From assembly GCF_950295315.1 (NCBI RefSeq), contig NW_026647251.1, forward strand, positions 82,501 to 146,500: a DNA stretch of 64,000 nt. Reading direction: 5' to 3'. The stretch is from Erinaceus europaeus. Its lineage: Eukaryota > Chordata > Mammalia > Eulipotyphla > Erinaceidae. The number at the start of each line of letters is the position of its first letter. Position 1 is the stretch's first letter. The position numbers and the translations under genes are program-made. Positions 33,525-45,289 of this stretch are shown here, one piece after another. The notes beneath the pieces were generated by a model, which saw nothing but the letters and a program-made list of their open reading frames with translations, made no database searches and had not been told where the DNA came from.

Positions 33525-33825
33525 GAGTCGTGCGGTAGTGCAGTGGGTTAAGCACAGGTGGTGCAAAGCACAAGGACCGGCATAAGGATCCGGGTTCCAG
33601 CCCCCGGCTCCCCACCTGCAGGGGAGTCGCTTCACAGGAGGTGAAGCAGGTCTGCAGGTGTCTATCTTTCTCTGCCCCCTCTGTCTTCCCCTCCTCTCTC
33701 AATTTCTCTCTGTCCTATCCAATAACAACCACATCAATAACAACAACAATAATAACCACAACAACAATAAAAAAGACAACAAGGGCAACAAAAGGGAAAA
33801 TAATACAATTTAAAAAAAAGAAGTC
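33525..33825 (+). mobile_element. tRNA-derived SINE, long type, at the ERV 5' end
   Basis: GGGAGTCGTGCGGTAGTGCA head and an AAC-rich tail. It abuts the retroviral leader, and no target duplication is seen. Confidence 0.8.
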
Positions 33826-34734
33826 ACAGGTCAAACTGGCATCCTGGGAAAATGAAGGGCACTTTCCTAATTGTCCTTTCTCTCTTCTCATCATCTCCTG
33901 CTTCCCTCTCAATCTCTGTCTCTACCCAGGAAATAGATATATAAATAAAATATTAAAAATAAACATTTCCCTAAAGAAGACATTTAAAATTAAATATGGG
34001 TTTCTCTGTGTGTGTCTCTACATCTCTTTGAAAAATACTATTAATTAAAAAAGTTAATTGAGAAATTTAAACAAATAAATAAAATTTCCTCACACATAAT
34101 CTCAGCAAAAAAATGAAGAGAAAGCATGCTTTTCAGGGATTTTAAACACCTGCACATTGTCTCTGAAATGCGGAGGTGGAAATGAACATAAAAGGAAAGG
34201 AAATTTTCCATCAGTTTCTGAAGCTGTCTCTAGATGTGATTTATCTGAGGCAACTCCCTTTTTAAACACAGTGCTTATGGTAATATTCCCAATGGATGTG
34301 ACCAATGGTGTTAGAGAGAGGGAACTCCTAGAGGTCTTGCCCCACAACATCTGTGGGGGAGTCTTATGATCCTATGGATAGGACCCTAGGTGATAAGAGT
34401 GGCTTGAAACTGGCTAAAGAGACCATCATTGAGTGAGCCAGTCTCCTGCCCTTATCCAACTTTTGGAGTCCCTTCTTTATCAGACAAGCTTAGACTTTCT
34501 CTTTCAGTTGTTAAAGTGTTGAGTGGCTTTTCTAGCCAGTATTAGGTTTGTGAGATCTGTCCTCAAGCTAAGAAGGAAATAGAGCTAGGATTTTAATAGA
34601 ATTTTAGCATCCCTTTTTTCAGCATTTACTTATTTGATGATTCTAATAAAGGTTGTCATGAGGACAATAATTGTCCTTGAAAAAATACAGTATTTTACTG
34701 TCTCTCTCTATATACATTTATTTACTTATTTATT

Positions 34735-34862
34735 ATTTATTTATTTTACTAGAGCACTCATTAGCTCTAGTTTTTGTGGTATGGAGGATTGAACCTGGGA
34801 CATCGGGACCTCAGGCATGGGAGTCTCCCTGCATAACCATTATGTTATCTATCCTGGCCCTG
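34735..34862 (-). mobile_element. Short SINE type
   Basis: ACTAGAGCACTCATTAGCTC to ATGTTATCTATCCTGGCCC, the reverse of the TAGATAGCATAATGGTT type. Confidence 0.7.
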
Positions 34863-35329
34863 ATACTTTTATAATTGACACTTGTACTTCATGATTTGGT
34901 TCACAAAAATAATCAAATCTTTTTTTACCCCAATATCATGTTATTGAAGAAACATTGTTTACAGGGTTGTTAATTATGGGCCCCAGATCACATCAAATTG
35001 ATGGGGTTTACAGTAATATTTATACCCCTTTCCCATATTAGGAAGCTACTCTCTTCCCTCATCCAGCTGTCTTTCCCTTTTCCAGACATGACATCGTCTC
35101 CCCAGACAATAATTAGGATCCACCTGCATATCAGATTTCAAGCTCATGCAAAACAAAAACAAAAACAAAAAAACACTAGTATAACTACAGGGCCTTTGAA
35201 ATATAATTAAAATATGCCTATTAGCTATCTACAAAATGGAGGACCCATCAACACTTCATCTGCACTATTACAGCCTTTAGGTCTATGATTGTTCAACAAT
35301 TTGTTTGGCTTTGTATATTAACTCACTCT

Positions 35330-35697
35330 TTTCAGCCACCGGGTTCCAGATGTTAGCAGGATGTGACCAGACTTCTCTGGACAGACAACCCCACCAATGT
35401 GACTTGGAGCTCCACTTCCCCAGAGCCCTTCCCCACTAGGGAAAGAGAGAGACAGGCTGGGAGTATGGATCAGCATCCATGTTCAGCAGGGAAGCAATTA
35501 GAGAAGCCAGAACTTCCAGTGGACTTCTGCATCCCACAATGATCTTGGATCCATACTCCCAGAGGGTTAAAGAATAGGAAAGCTATCAGGGGAGGGGATG
35601 GTATAAGGAGGTCTGGTGGTGGTAAATGTGCAAAGCTGTACCTCTTTTATCCTATGGTTTAGTCAATGTTCCTTTTTATAAATATAAAATTTAAAAA
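35330..35697 (+). mobile_element. L1 3' tail fragment
   Basis: Same tail family as 37,560-38,370 and 43,690-44,035 (CACCGGGTTCCAGATG, CATACTCCCAGAGGG, TCTGGTGGTGG), ending in AAATATAAAATTTAAAAAA. Confidence 0.65.
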
Positions 35698-35789
35698 AAT
35701 AACACCAGCAAAGGCAGCAAAAATGGGGAAAATGGCCTCCAGGAGCAGTGGATTTGTAGTACAGGCACCAAGCCTCAGATATAACCCTG

Positions 35790-35790
35790 G

Positions 35791-35862
<72 letters not shown>

Positions 35863-35880
35863 ATATATATATATATATTT
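35790..35880. repeat. (AT)n(GT)n(AT)n compound microsatellite
   Basis: ATs, then about 25 GT units, then ATs. Confidence 0.95.
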
Positions 35881-35884
35881 CCAG

Positions 35885-36610
35885 CTGGGATAAATAGACA
35901 ATTTTAGGATCCAGGAAAGATTTGGAAGCAATCCAAAGAAGTCCTTGTGGGCAGTGAAAGAAATCTTGTTGTGTATTCTCTCTAAAAAGAGTGTATCTCA
36001 TTCATACAGTCACAAGGAAGCCTCTCAAAACCAGACTCACAGTAACACCTGAGGCAGCATTCCTCTATTAATTATCTGAGTGCTGAAGACAAGGCAGTTC
36101 AAGTCAGAAAGCAGCAGATACAGAGACTCGGGTTTCCTAAATAACCTGTAGGTGAAATCACTGGGGCTCATGGGGGGATTTCTTAGATCATCTGAGTTCT
36201 ATGGACTACAAAGACTAGAGACAAAGAAAAGAGTTAAATACCCTCCCCGGGGAAACCCAGGCAGTTGAATGAGAAGATAACTGTCTCTGTACTGTTGGCA
36301 AAATGTCTTCTCTCTGAAATAAAGCCAAGGGTACTAGGCTCTGAATTTTTTTAATTGTCAAACACTACCCTCCAGCGGTAGCTCATCTCTTAGCAGTGGA
36401 GAAAAAATCCTAAACTTTGAGCGACTCTGGTCTCGTCTTTAACCCCAACCCAACAGCCCCAAATTCTACAATTATTTTAATTTTTCTGAAGGTGGAAAAT
36501 TTACACAGATATTATAGTTATCTGTGAGGTTTGTGCATGTGTGTATGTATCTTATAAAGCATAAGATACTTCATTCTGCTTCTGAGATATCTGGGGCAAA
36601 TAATGAGAAT
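35885..36610. repeat. Interspersed repeat of unknown type, copy 2
   Basis: Partner of 10,110-10,890. In both copies a SINE tail and an AT/GT microsatellite lie immediately to the left, so the unit shared between the two places is larger than this repeat alone. Confidence 0.6.
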
Positions 36611-36928
36611 TAAGGATGCCATAAATCAAATAAGATTGCAACTACATCTCAATTTTTTTTTAGGTTAAATGATATTTTTTATTTAAAATAATTAAGATCA
36701 TCTAAGGAGATTTCTATGGATTCATTAATCTGACTCTTAATACATCTATAAAGTCAGAAATGGATCACTGCTTTTTCATTTAATCATTATTATTTTTAAA
36801 ATTCTTGAATGGGGGGGATGGGATAATAGTTATGAAAAAGACTGACATGCTGAGGATTCAAGGTCTCAGGTAAACTTCCTTAGCACCTCCATAAGCCAGA
36901 GCCAAGGAGTCTTTCTCTTCATAGCTCT

Positions 36929-38383
36929 GACCCATCTTGGACAGAGCTAGAAGGAATTATCTTAAGTGAGCTAAGTCAGAAAGATAAAGATGAGTATGTA
37001 TGGGATGATCCCACTCATCAACAGAAGTTAACTAAGAAGATCTGAAAGGGAAACTAAAAGCAGGACCTGACCAAATTGTAAGTAGGGCACCAAAATAAAA
37101 ACCCTGTGGTGAGGGGTAGACATGCAGCTTCCTGGGACAGTGGGGGGTGGGAGTGGGTGGGAGGGATGGGTCACAGTCTTTTGGTGGTGGGAATGGTGTT
37201 TATGTACACTCCTAGCAAAATGTAGACATATAAATCAGTAGTTAATTAATATGAGAGGGGGAAAATCAATTGTATGTCTCAAAGTTTTTCAAAACACAAA
37301 CTGAATCTTTTTAATATATAGGCTGTGTATTTGATACACGGACTCTCTCAAAAGCCTAGACCAAGTAGATTAGAAGCATCCAATAGCACAGCTATATACA
37401 AGATACTGGATACTGTACAGCAAACCATAAAAAAGGACTTTTCAAAGTTAACCCAATTACCAAATAATGTGATGATAACATTAACTATCGATTGTCTTTT
37501 TGAACCCTAAGACAGCAGGAACCTCACATCTCCACTATAGAGCCTCTACTTCCCCCAGTCCTGGAACCCTTGGATAGGGCCCACTTTCCCGTATGCCTCT
37601 CCCAATCCATACCAAATAATATTGCATCTGCCGATCACAACCTAACCAACGCAACGATTGCCACCTCAACATGCTTCACCTCAGACTGTGTCCAGAGACT
37701 TCACGTGTGGAATGACAACCCTTCAGCTTCAGTACTCGGGTGAGACCTTTCCTTTTATAGTACACTCTAATTTCATCTCAGGTGGTTCACTTTCTAACAA
37801 AGTCCCATAACCTAGATATACACCAGTTTCTGTGAGAGAGAGCTTATGTTCACACGTATCCATAAACTACTGCAAAATATATACCTGAAAGCAGAAGTAC
37901 ACTAGAGTTTGCAGTGAGTACCTCCCTAACACTTCCTCTCCACTATTCCAAGCTTTGGGTCCATGATTGCTCAACAATTTGTTTGGCTTCGTATGTTAAC
38001 TCTCTTTTCAATCACCAGGTTCCAGATGCCACCAGGATGCTGGCCAGGCTTCCCTGGATTGAAGACCCCACCAATGTGTCCTGGAGCTCAGCTTCCCCAG
38101 AGACACACCCTACTAGGGAAAGAGAGAGACAGACTGGGTGTATGGACCAACCAGTCAACGCCCATGTTCAGCAGGGAAGCAATTACAGAAGCCAGACCTT
38201 CTACCTTCTGCAACCCTCAATGACCCTGGGTCCATGCTCCCAGAGAGATAGAGAATGGGAAAGCTATTAGGGAAGGGAATGGGTTATGGAGATTGGGTGG
38301 TGGGAATTGTGTGGAGTTGTACCCCTCCTACCCTATGGTTTTGTTAATTAATCCTTTCTTAAATAAAAAAAAGAAAAGAAAAA
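36929..38383 (+). mobile_element. L1 3'-end insertion (1.45 kb) between ~94-bp direct repeats
   Basis: L1-type 3' sequence ends in AAATAAAAAAAAGAAAAG. Both sides carry a near-identical 94-bp stretch (36,835-36,928 and 38,384-38,477) that belongs to a SINE. An L1 insertion with an unusually long target duplication would produce this. Confidence 0.7.
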
Positions 38384-38664
38384 AAAAAGACTGACATGCT
38401 GAGGATTCAAGGTTTCAGGTTCATTTCCTTAGCACCTCCATAAGCCAGAGCCAAGGAGTCTTTCTCTTCATAGCTCTACCTCCCACTCACTAAAATAAAA
38501 TTAATAAATAAGTAAAATCACACTGCCAAATCCCCAGTATCAGAAACAGCAGTTGTTGGTGAGGGTATGAAATAAAAAAGGATCCTTGTACACTGTGTGG
38601 AGACATGTAAACTGGTCCAGGCTCTAGATAAAGCAAATGGAAGTTCCTCAAAGTATCAAAAATG

Positions 38665-38890
38665 AAAGGCAGGGTGGTGGCACAGCCAGTTGAGAGCACA
38701 CATTACAGTGCACAAGGACCCAGGTTCAAGCCCCTGGCCACAACCTGCAGGGAGCAAGCTTCACATATGGTGAAACAGAGCTGAGGGTGTCTTTCTGTCT
38801 CTCTCCCTCTCTACCTCTCCCACCCCTCTTAATTTTTCTGTCTCTATCCAGTAATAAAGATAATAAAAACTTTTAAAAATAAAAAATATA
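38665..38890 (+). mobile_element. tRNA-derived SINE
   Basis: AGGCAGGGTGGTGGCACAGC head; AATAAAGATAATAAAAACTT tail. Confidence 0.75.
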
Positions 38891-39290
38891 TATGGTTCTG
38901 GATAGCATATTCATTTTGATGATGTTAATTCTTCCAATTCTTTTTCTATTTCCTTGAATATTGACTCATAATTCCCAGTATACAAATCTTTCACTTTTTT
39001 TTTAGGTTTATTCCTACATATTTTATTGTTTTCATTGCTACAGTAAAAGGGATTGATTTCTGGATTTCTCCTTCTGTTAATTCAGTGTTTCCATAGAGGT
39101 ATGCCACTGACTTATATATGTTAATTTTGTAGCCTGACACCTTAGTATATTGCTTGATAATTTCCAAGAGCTTACTGCTGGATTCTTTAAGCTTTTCTAT
39201 GCATACTATCATATCATCTGCAAACAGTGAGAGTTGACTTCTCTTCCACCATGCTAGCTGTGAGCTTGCCATAAGTTGCCTTTATTATAT
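38890..39290 (-). mobile_element. L1 ORF2 fragment, minus strand
   Basis: A minus frame 39272-38991 reads LSLFADDMIVCIEKLKESS and [19 protein letters not shown]. This is the RT active-site region (FADD) and the sequence following it, homologous to 61,508-61,300. Confidence 0.85.
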
Positions 39291-39569
39291 TATCACTTCA
39301 ATCTTTCAAGAAAAATCTTACTATCACAAGAGAAGACAACTGAGAGGCTTTATCCACACTGAGAGGTGACAGTCCTTCCCTTTCAGAACGTGACACATCT
39401 GGATGCAGCACTGCAAACACCTTAGTTCACTACAATGCCCAGGTGTCTAGGGGTAGACTTCCACCAAGAAAAAGCATCCAGGAGGAAGATCCCCCCTAGA
39501 AGTAGCCTTTGACAAAAGCTTCTGTTCTGTCTCTAAGAAAACTCTAGAGGCAAGCTTAGAGGAATAGTT

Positions 39570-39838
39570 TATTTATTTATTTATTTATTTAGTCCTTTTG
39601 TTGCCCTTTTTTTGTAGTTACTATTTTCATGGTTGTTGGATAGGACAAAGAGAAGTGGAGAGAGGAGGGGAAGACGGAGAGAAGGAGAGAAAGATAGACA
39701 ACTGCAGACCTGCTTCACTGCCTGTGAAGCTACTCCACTACAGGTGGGGAGCCTGGGGCTTGACCAGGGTTCCTTAGCCTGGTCCTTGTGTTTTGTGCCA
39801 CCTGTGCTTAACCCACTTTGCTAATGCCCAACTCCCAG
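39570..39838 (-). mobile_element. tRNA-derived SINE, long type
   Basis: TTTATTTAGTCCTTTTGTTG to CTTTGCTAATGCCCAACTCC. Confidence 0.75.
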
Positions 39839-39839
39839 G

Positions 39840-40430
39840 GGGATATTTTTAACAAGAAATGATCCAGACGTACTTTATCTTAGTAGTATCATTACCGACA
39901 AAGAAGTGACACAGTAAAACACTCCACATGTTCTAGTTACTTTATAACACCAGCTAGATGGATAGAGGGTTATTAAGCAAAGAAGTTAGGTTCTGTAGAT
40001 AAAATAACTTTCAGACAAAGAAAGGCATTCTTATTATACTACAATGTGGCACTAATATGTAAAGAGGTTAATCCATGTGAAATACATTAAACCTGAACAC
40101 ACAGGGTAGGCTTGAGTAGGGTTAGGTGGTAATAGCAGCACAAACTTTCTAATTCTTGTCCAGTTGTTTCCAGGAGTAAGGACACATTAAGATGCTTAGT
40201 TTCACCATACTGCCTTTTTAACCCATGAAGACTGACCCCAATGACAGTAAGCTTATAAGGAAATTCTCACAAGTCAAGTTCTAGCTTAGTATGCAAAATA
40301 ATAAATATCTGGTTTCTCATGGACTTTCTTAAATAAAGGAGCTTAAAATGGTTAGAGGAATATGATGTTTTAGCACTTTAGATCCCTATAGTTATTCCTA
40401 CAACACATAAACTCAGTTTCTGATTAATAA
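39840..40430. other. Apparently unique sequence, no gene seen
   Basis: AT-rich, no long frame, no recognised repeat. Confidence 0.4.
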
Positions 40431-40560
40431 ATATATTTTTAATTTATTTAACAAAAGAGAACCAGTGCATTGATCTGATTGATATGGTGTTAGAATCGAA
40501 TTTAGGACCTCATGCTTACAAGTCCTGAACTCTACCACTGCACAACACCCAGCCCACTAA
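40430..40560 (-). mobile_element. Short-type SINE
   Basis: AATAAATATATTTTTAATTT to CTACCACTGCACAACACCC. Confidence 0.6.
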
Positions 40561-40692
40561 ACAAAATCAGACTCTTTTTAAAGTTAAACACTAGAGTGTT
40601 TCACTTTAAGTTTTTTAAGTTTAAACACTAGAGTGTTTCAGGATCCCTGAGGTGGATCAAGTCAATGTATCTGTTCTCTTAGAATATGAGCC

Positions 40693-41293
40693 TAAGGGAA
40701 TCGGGCGTTAGCACAGCCAGTTATGCACAAGTGGCACAAAGCGCAAGAACCACCTTAATGATGCCTGGAGTCTCTTCACAAGTGGTAAAACAGGCTTTTC
40801 TTTCCCCTTCTCTGTCTTCCCCTCCTCTCTCCATTTCTCTCTGTCCTATCCAACAACAAACAACATCAATAACTACAACAATAAAACAAAAAGGGCAACG
40901 AAAATAAATAAATAAATAAATATATTTTTAAAAGAATATGAGCGCAGGGAGTCGGGCGGTGGCGCAGTGGGTTAAGCGCATGTGGCAAAAAGCACAGGGA
41001 CCAGCGTAAGGATCCCGGTTCGAGCCCCCGGCTCCCCACCTGCAGGGGAGTCGCTTCAGGGGCGGTGAAGCAGGTCTGCAGGGGTCTGTCTTTCTCTCCT
41101 CCTCTCTGTGTTCCCCTCCTCTCTCCATTTCTCTCTGTCCTATCCAACAACAAAGCAACGTCAACAATGGCAATAATACCACAATGAGGCTGCAACAACT
41201 AGGGCAACAAAAAGGGGAAAAAATGGTCTCCAGGAGCAGTGGATTCATGGTGCAGGCACCGAGCCCAGCAATAACCCTGGAGAAAGAAAAAAA
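40693..41293 (+). mobile_element. Two long-type SINEs inserted at one target
   Basis: The first SINE is 40,693-40,930 (older, truncated 3' end). The second is 40,945-41,293, near full length with intact CpGs. agaatatgagc stands before the first (40,682), between them (40,933) and after the second (41,296). Confidence 0.85.
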
Positions 41294-42169
41294 AAAGAAT
41301 ATGAGCGTAAAATACCAGCAGAGAGAGCACCCTGTGCATCAGGGTAGTCAGTTGGCAATCCTTAGTGCTTGCGAGGTGCTAGTATTTCCTGACACCACTC
41401 CCTATTCCTCTGCACCAAAAATGCCATTGTGATTACTAAATGATTAGACTTCACATCTTCTTATTTCTACTCTATGCAATTTAGATCACAGTTAAATGCA
41501 CTGAAGACTGATGAAGGAAAACTCTACTTACATGTTTAAACTATCAGGCAGAGCTGAGCAATTTTTCTAAATAAGACCCAAGAAAAGTTATCAGTGAGCT
41601 TACAGGAAATTCTAATTCTACTCTATTTTTCTCTATGACTGAATACATGAGCTGCTACATGCTATAAAGCAAACTGTTGGAAGGAATTGTCTTTTTTATT
41701 TTTTAGTTAGTATCTATTTATTTACTGGATGTTGCTGAGGAGTTATTCTGATGCAGTCTCCGCCCCCAGGTTTTACTACGCCCCGCGAAATCCTAGCAGT
41801 GCCCCCTTCAACCAATCCTGGTGGTGTCAACCAGGGGTGACACCACCCAGCCCTGGTATTCTTTTGTTTTTCCATTAGGGAAGAACTGGAGATTGTATCA
41901 GAAATGTCAAGTAAACATCTTCCACATGCCATACTGGTCCAAAATCCTCCGTAAAACTTGGCAAAGCAGCATCAAGCAAATCATTTAGTCTGAAGTCTAA
42001 CAACTCTCTGATTATGGAAAACCTGAGTTTACAACATTGTCACAATATGACACAACTCAAGTGTTCCATATGTGACTGTAAATGGGGTGAAAACTACAAG
42101 CTGTCTAATATATGTCACAAATTGAGCCTAAATGGTTTTATTTTATTTTTAGTGTATTCTTTAAATTTT

Positions 42170-42660
42170 TTTTGCTGCCATGATTATCAGTGGGGCTCCC
42201 TGCCAACACTACGAATCCATGGCTCCTGGCAACCATTTTTCTTATTTGACATGACAGAGAGAAATTGAAAGAGAAGGGTATATAGAAAGGGAGAGAGAAA
42301 GACATCTTCATCGCTCATGAAGCTTCCTCCCTCCAGGTGAGGAGTGGGGGCTTGAACCAGATTCTTACGCATGGTGATACATGTGCTTAACCCAGTGCTC
42401 CTTGGCCTGGCCTCTATTTTTAATTTTTTTTTAAGCAATTTACTTTTTCCAGCCAGGATTATCACTGGGGCTTGCTGCATGGACTATGAACCCACCAATC
42501 CCTGAGGCCATTTTTTTTCTTTTTTTTATCCTTGTATTTTATAGGACAGAGAGAAGCTGAGAGGAGGTGGATAGAGAGAGGGAGAGTGCTGGGGAGACAG
42601 AAGAATGGTTCTGCAAAAAGCCTTTCAAGGCTGAGGCTCTTCATTCTATCTCTTTGACTA
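42170..42660. mobile_element. SINE cluster (two minus, one plus)
   Basis: 42,170-42,415 and 42,440-42,570 are minus-strand long-type pieces; 42,585-42,660 is a + strand short type (GTGCTGGGGAGACAGAAGAA). Confidence 0.6.
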
Positions 42661-43022
42661 AAAAATAATTCAGAAAACTATGATTTTACCATTTAGCTTT
42701 CGTGGATGGAGGCCTACCGACCAGTTTGGAGAAGCAAATACATCAACAGCACACTGGGTATTTTGAAAGGAGGCGCTGCTGGTCTGCTTCTATATGCTCT
42801 GTGCAGCTCCACCTGCAGGTCAGTATCTGAAGAGAGAACATCACATCACCCAGGCAAAGAGTTGCAAGAAGGTGTCAGGTGCCGGCACTGCTAGTTACAG
42901 AGAACCATTAGCTCTACGAGATTTGATTTCAATTTGTTTAAAGCCCCCTCGTGGCTACCTCTACAGAATATTATTTAATTTAGTTTTGTTTGCTTGTTTG
43001 TTGTTGTTGTTGCTTTGTACAC

Positions 43023-43354
43023 TGCTGTTAAAATTCGGCGGCTCTAGCTGGCCAGGCTAGCTTCACGGGCGGGTAACAGAGACAACCAGAGACATACGGC
43101 TGGGCAGGGAAGCTGTATTTCTTTATTCAGGAACAACGATTCATAAACTAAACGAAACTAATCACCAAACAGAACTCTGCTGTCTCTTTCCCCCCGCAGC
43201 GGCGCCAAGCACTCTCGAACGAACTCTGGAACTCTGGAACCCTGTTGGGGTCCCTAGGGGCGGGGCCAAGCGGGCTGCGAAACTAACAGGACTGATTCAA
43301 TTTTCTTGGCGGGGGAGAGCTAGAACAAACCAATGTAAAGCATACAACAGTACA
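43023..43354 (-). mobile_element. Solo LTR, 332 bp
   Basis: On the + strand it runs TGCTGTTAAAATT... to ...CAACAGTACA, so the ends are TG/CA with a short imperfect inverted repeat. It is flanked by gtacac (43017-43022) and gaacac (43355-43360), a 6-bp near-match target duplication. On the minus strand it holds GC boxes and AATAAA (43132-43137). It is not closely alike to the 28.5-29.2 kb LTR. Confidence 0.75.
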
Positions 43355-43374
43355 GAACACTGATCAGCCCTGTC

Positions 43375-43470
43375 TTGCCGTGATATTGGAAATTAAACCT
43401 GGGGCCTCATGTGTCTTAGGACTGAAAGTTTGGAGCTTTAATTCTAGTACCATCTACCCAGCCCAACACT
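43375..43470 (-). mobile_element. Short-type SINE fragment next to the solo LTR
   Basis: AATTAAACCTGGGGCCTCAT to ACCATCTACCCAGCCCA. Confidence 0.5.
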
Positions 43471-43689
43471 CTCTGCTCTTTTGAATTTACCTTCTGAATA
43501 TTTCTCAAATAAATCCTGATATGGCAGGCATTTACACCGCAGCCTCTGTTTAGATGCTTAAAAGCTCTAGGTTCAACATTCTGTGACCTGATAACAGCTC
43601 TAAACCCATCCACACTGAGGTGTAAAGATACAACTCACCATCCACAGCCACTACTATATGTATCATTTCATTAAAAAAAAACACACCTA

Positions 43690-44035
43690 CCATGATGCCA
43701 ACCTAACTTCCCTGGGCAGACAACCCACCAGTATGTCCTGGAGCCCCACCTCCCCAGAACCCTGCCCCACTAGGGAAAGAGAGAGACAGGCTCGGAGTAT
43801 GGACAGACCTGCCAATGCCCATGTTTAGAAGGGAAACAATTACAGAAGCCAGACCTCCCACCTTCTGCACCTCCTAATGGCCCTGGGTCCATACTTCCAG
43901 AGGAATAAAGAATAGGAAAGCTTTCAATAGAGGGGGTAGGATGGAGAAATCTGGTGGTGGGAATTGTGTGTGAAATTGTACCCTTCTTATCCTATGGACT
44001 TGTCCTTCATAATTAAATTGATTTAAAAAGAAGAA
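43690..44035 (+). mobile_element. L1 3' tail fragment
   Basis: Contains the shared tail blocks (GGGCAGACAACCCACCAGTA, GGTCCATACTTCCAGAGG, CTGGTGGTGGGAATTGTGTG) and an A-rich end at about 44,020. Confidence 0.65.
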
Positions 44036-44039
44036 AAAT

Positions 44040-45056
44040 ACACATCACACTGATACTCACAGCTACAACATCGTTCTTATCTTACACATCTTCCAATGGC
44101 CTCAGACTCCCTGAATTACAGTCCATTTGAAAACACTGGTTTTCAGTTTTAAGCACTTACTTAAGGAGAAAGACACCAGCAAAGCACCACTCATCTCTCA
44201 CAGAAGCAGTGCTGGCACACAAGCCAAGACCTTGCATGTCCAAGTTCAATGTCACACAGGCAAGCCTGGGGCTCCTCCTGCTAAGCCACTGCCCAGGCAC
44301 AAGGACAACCCCACCCAAACCCCCTTTCAGCTAGACCCCTTCACACTGCCCTGGGGATGTCAGTTGTTTCTTCTCACACCCTCCAGTTTCACGTTGTGCT
44401 GCCTCTGCATCTGCTGCCTGCAACTCTCAAAGACAGTTCTCGCCCAACTGCCCAAATCCACCTCAGTCCTCAACCATCCAGCTCAGTGCTCCTGCCGCCA
44501 AAAAGGAACCCGCTGCCAGCAGCTTTTGTCCTCAAGGACTAAGCTTTCTGCTTTCCACAACACCTCAGTGCCCATCTGCCACGTGGCCGAGCGGCTTCCT
44601 CCCCCAGCAGACTAAGGCCCTGCCTTCCTGGGGTCTCATCTGGGAAAACACCAGTCCCCGGAGGTTTCCAGCAGGTTCACTGACCTTGCTGGTCTGTCAC
44701 AGGCAGGATACTTAGGAGACAGCATTTCAAGCGGTGGGCTCTCCCGGGCAGGAGAAGCCTGTCTGCCTGTCTGAAGCCTCTTCTCTGGGCTCACATCTCC
44801 CAGCACTGCGCTGGCCTGACTATGGATATACTTCTGTCCTGGGCCCTGCCCATGTGGTCACTGTGGGCTGTGGATGGAGAGAAAGGTTGTCACCAGGTGA
44901 GGATGAGCAAGAGCTGGGTGTGTGACCCCCACGAAGGGCAGTGGGTACTCTGCTCTGGGCCCAAGGGGCAGGTCAGGGGCAGGAGCTGCAGTCCACCATC
45001 ACCCCCACAGGGAGAAGGGCCCAGCTCCACCCAGCGCCCTGCATTTTATTAAGTGA
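44040..45056. other. GC-moderate unique sequence with an unsupported 162-codon frame
   Basis: A + frame at 44,127-44,615 is open but has low-complexity Ser/Pro/Cys content and no motif. No splice-bounded structure was recognised. Confidence 0.35.
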
Positions 45057-45289
45057 GATTTTCCTGCATAGTAGGAATAATGACATTTTAGTGCAAAGTC
45101 TCCAGGATTTTCTCTAAAGGGATTTATTTCTTTATTGTCACCAGGATTACCACCAGGACTTGCTGTCAGCATGAATGATGAATCAATGGCTGCTAGTGGT
45201 CTTAAAAAAAAAGCAATCAAATATTTATTTATTTTCCCGTTGTTGCCCTACTAGTGGTCATTTTAATTTTAGTTTGGATCTATACAGAG

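Noticed and set aside
33107..33538. 143-codon + frame over the ERV
   Set aside because: Antisense to gag; the minus strand carries the recognisable retroviral order.
40945..41020. tRNA gene call from A/B-box-like sequence
   Set aside because: It is the tRNA-derived head of a SINE with no cloverleaf acceptor stem, repeated many times in the window.
42706..43060. Possible exon starting MEAYRPVWRSKYINS
   Set aside because: Short frame with no family match I can name and no confirming splice partner; it runs into the solo LTR.
44127..44615. 162-codon + frame
   Set aside because: Ser/Pro/Cys low complexity, no motif, no splice context.
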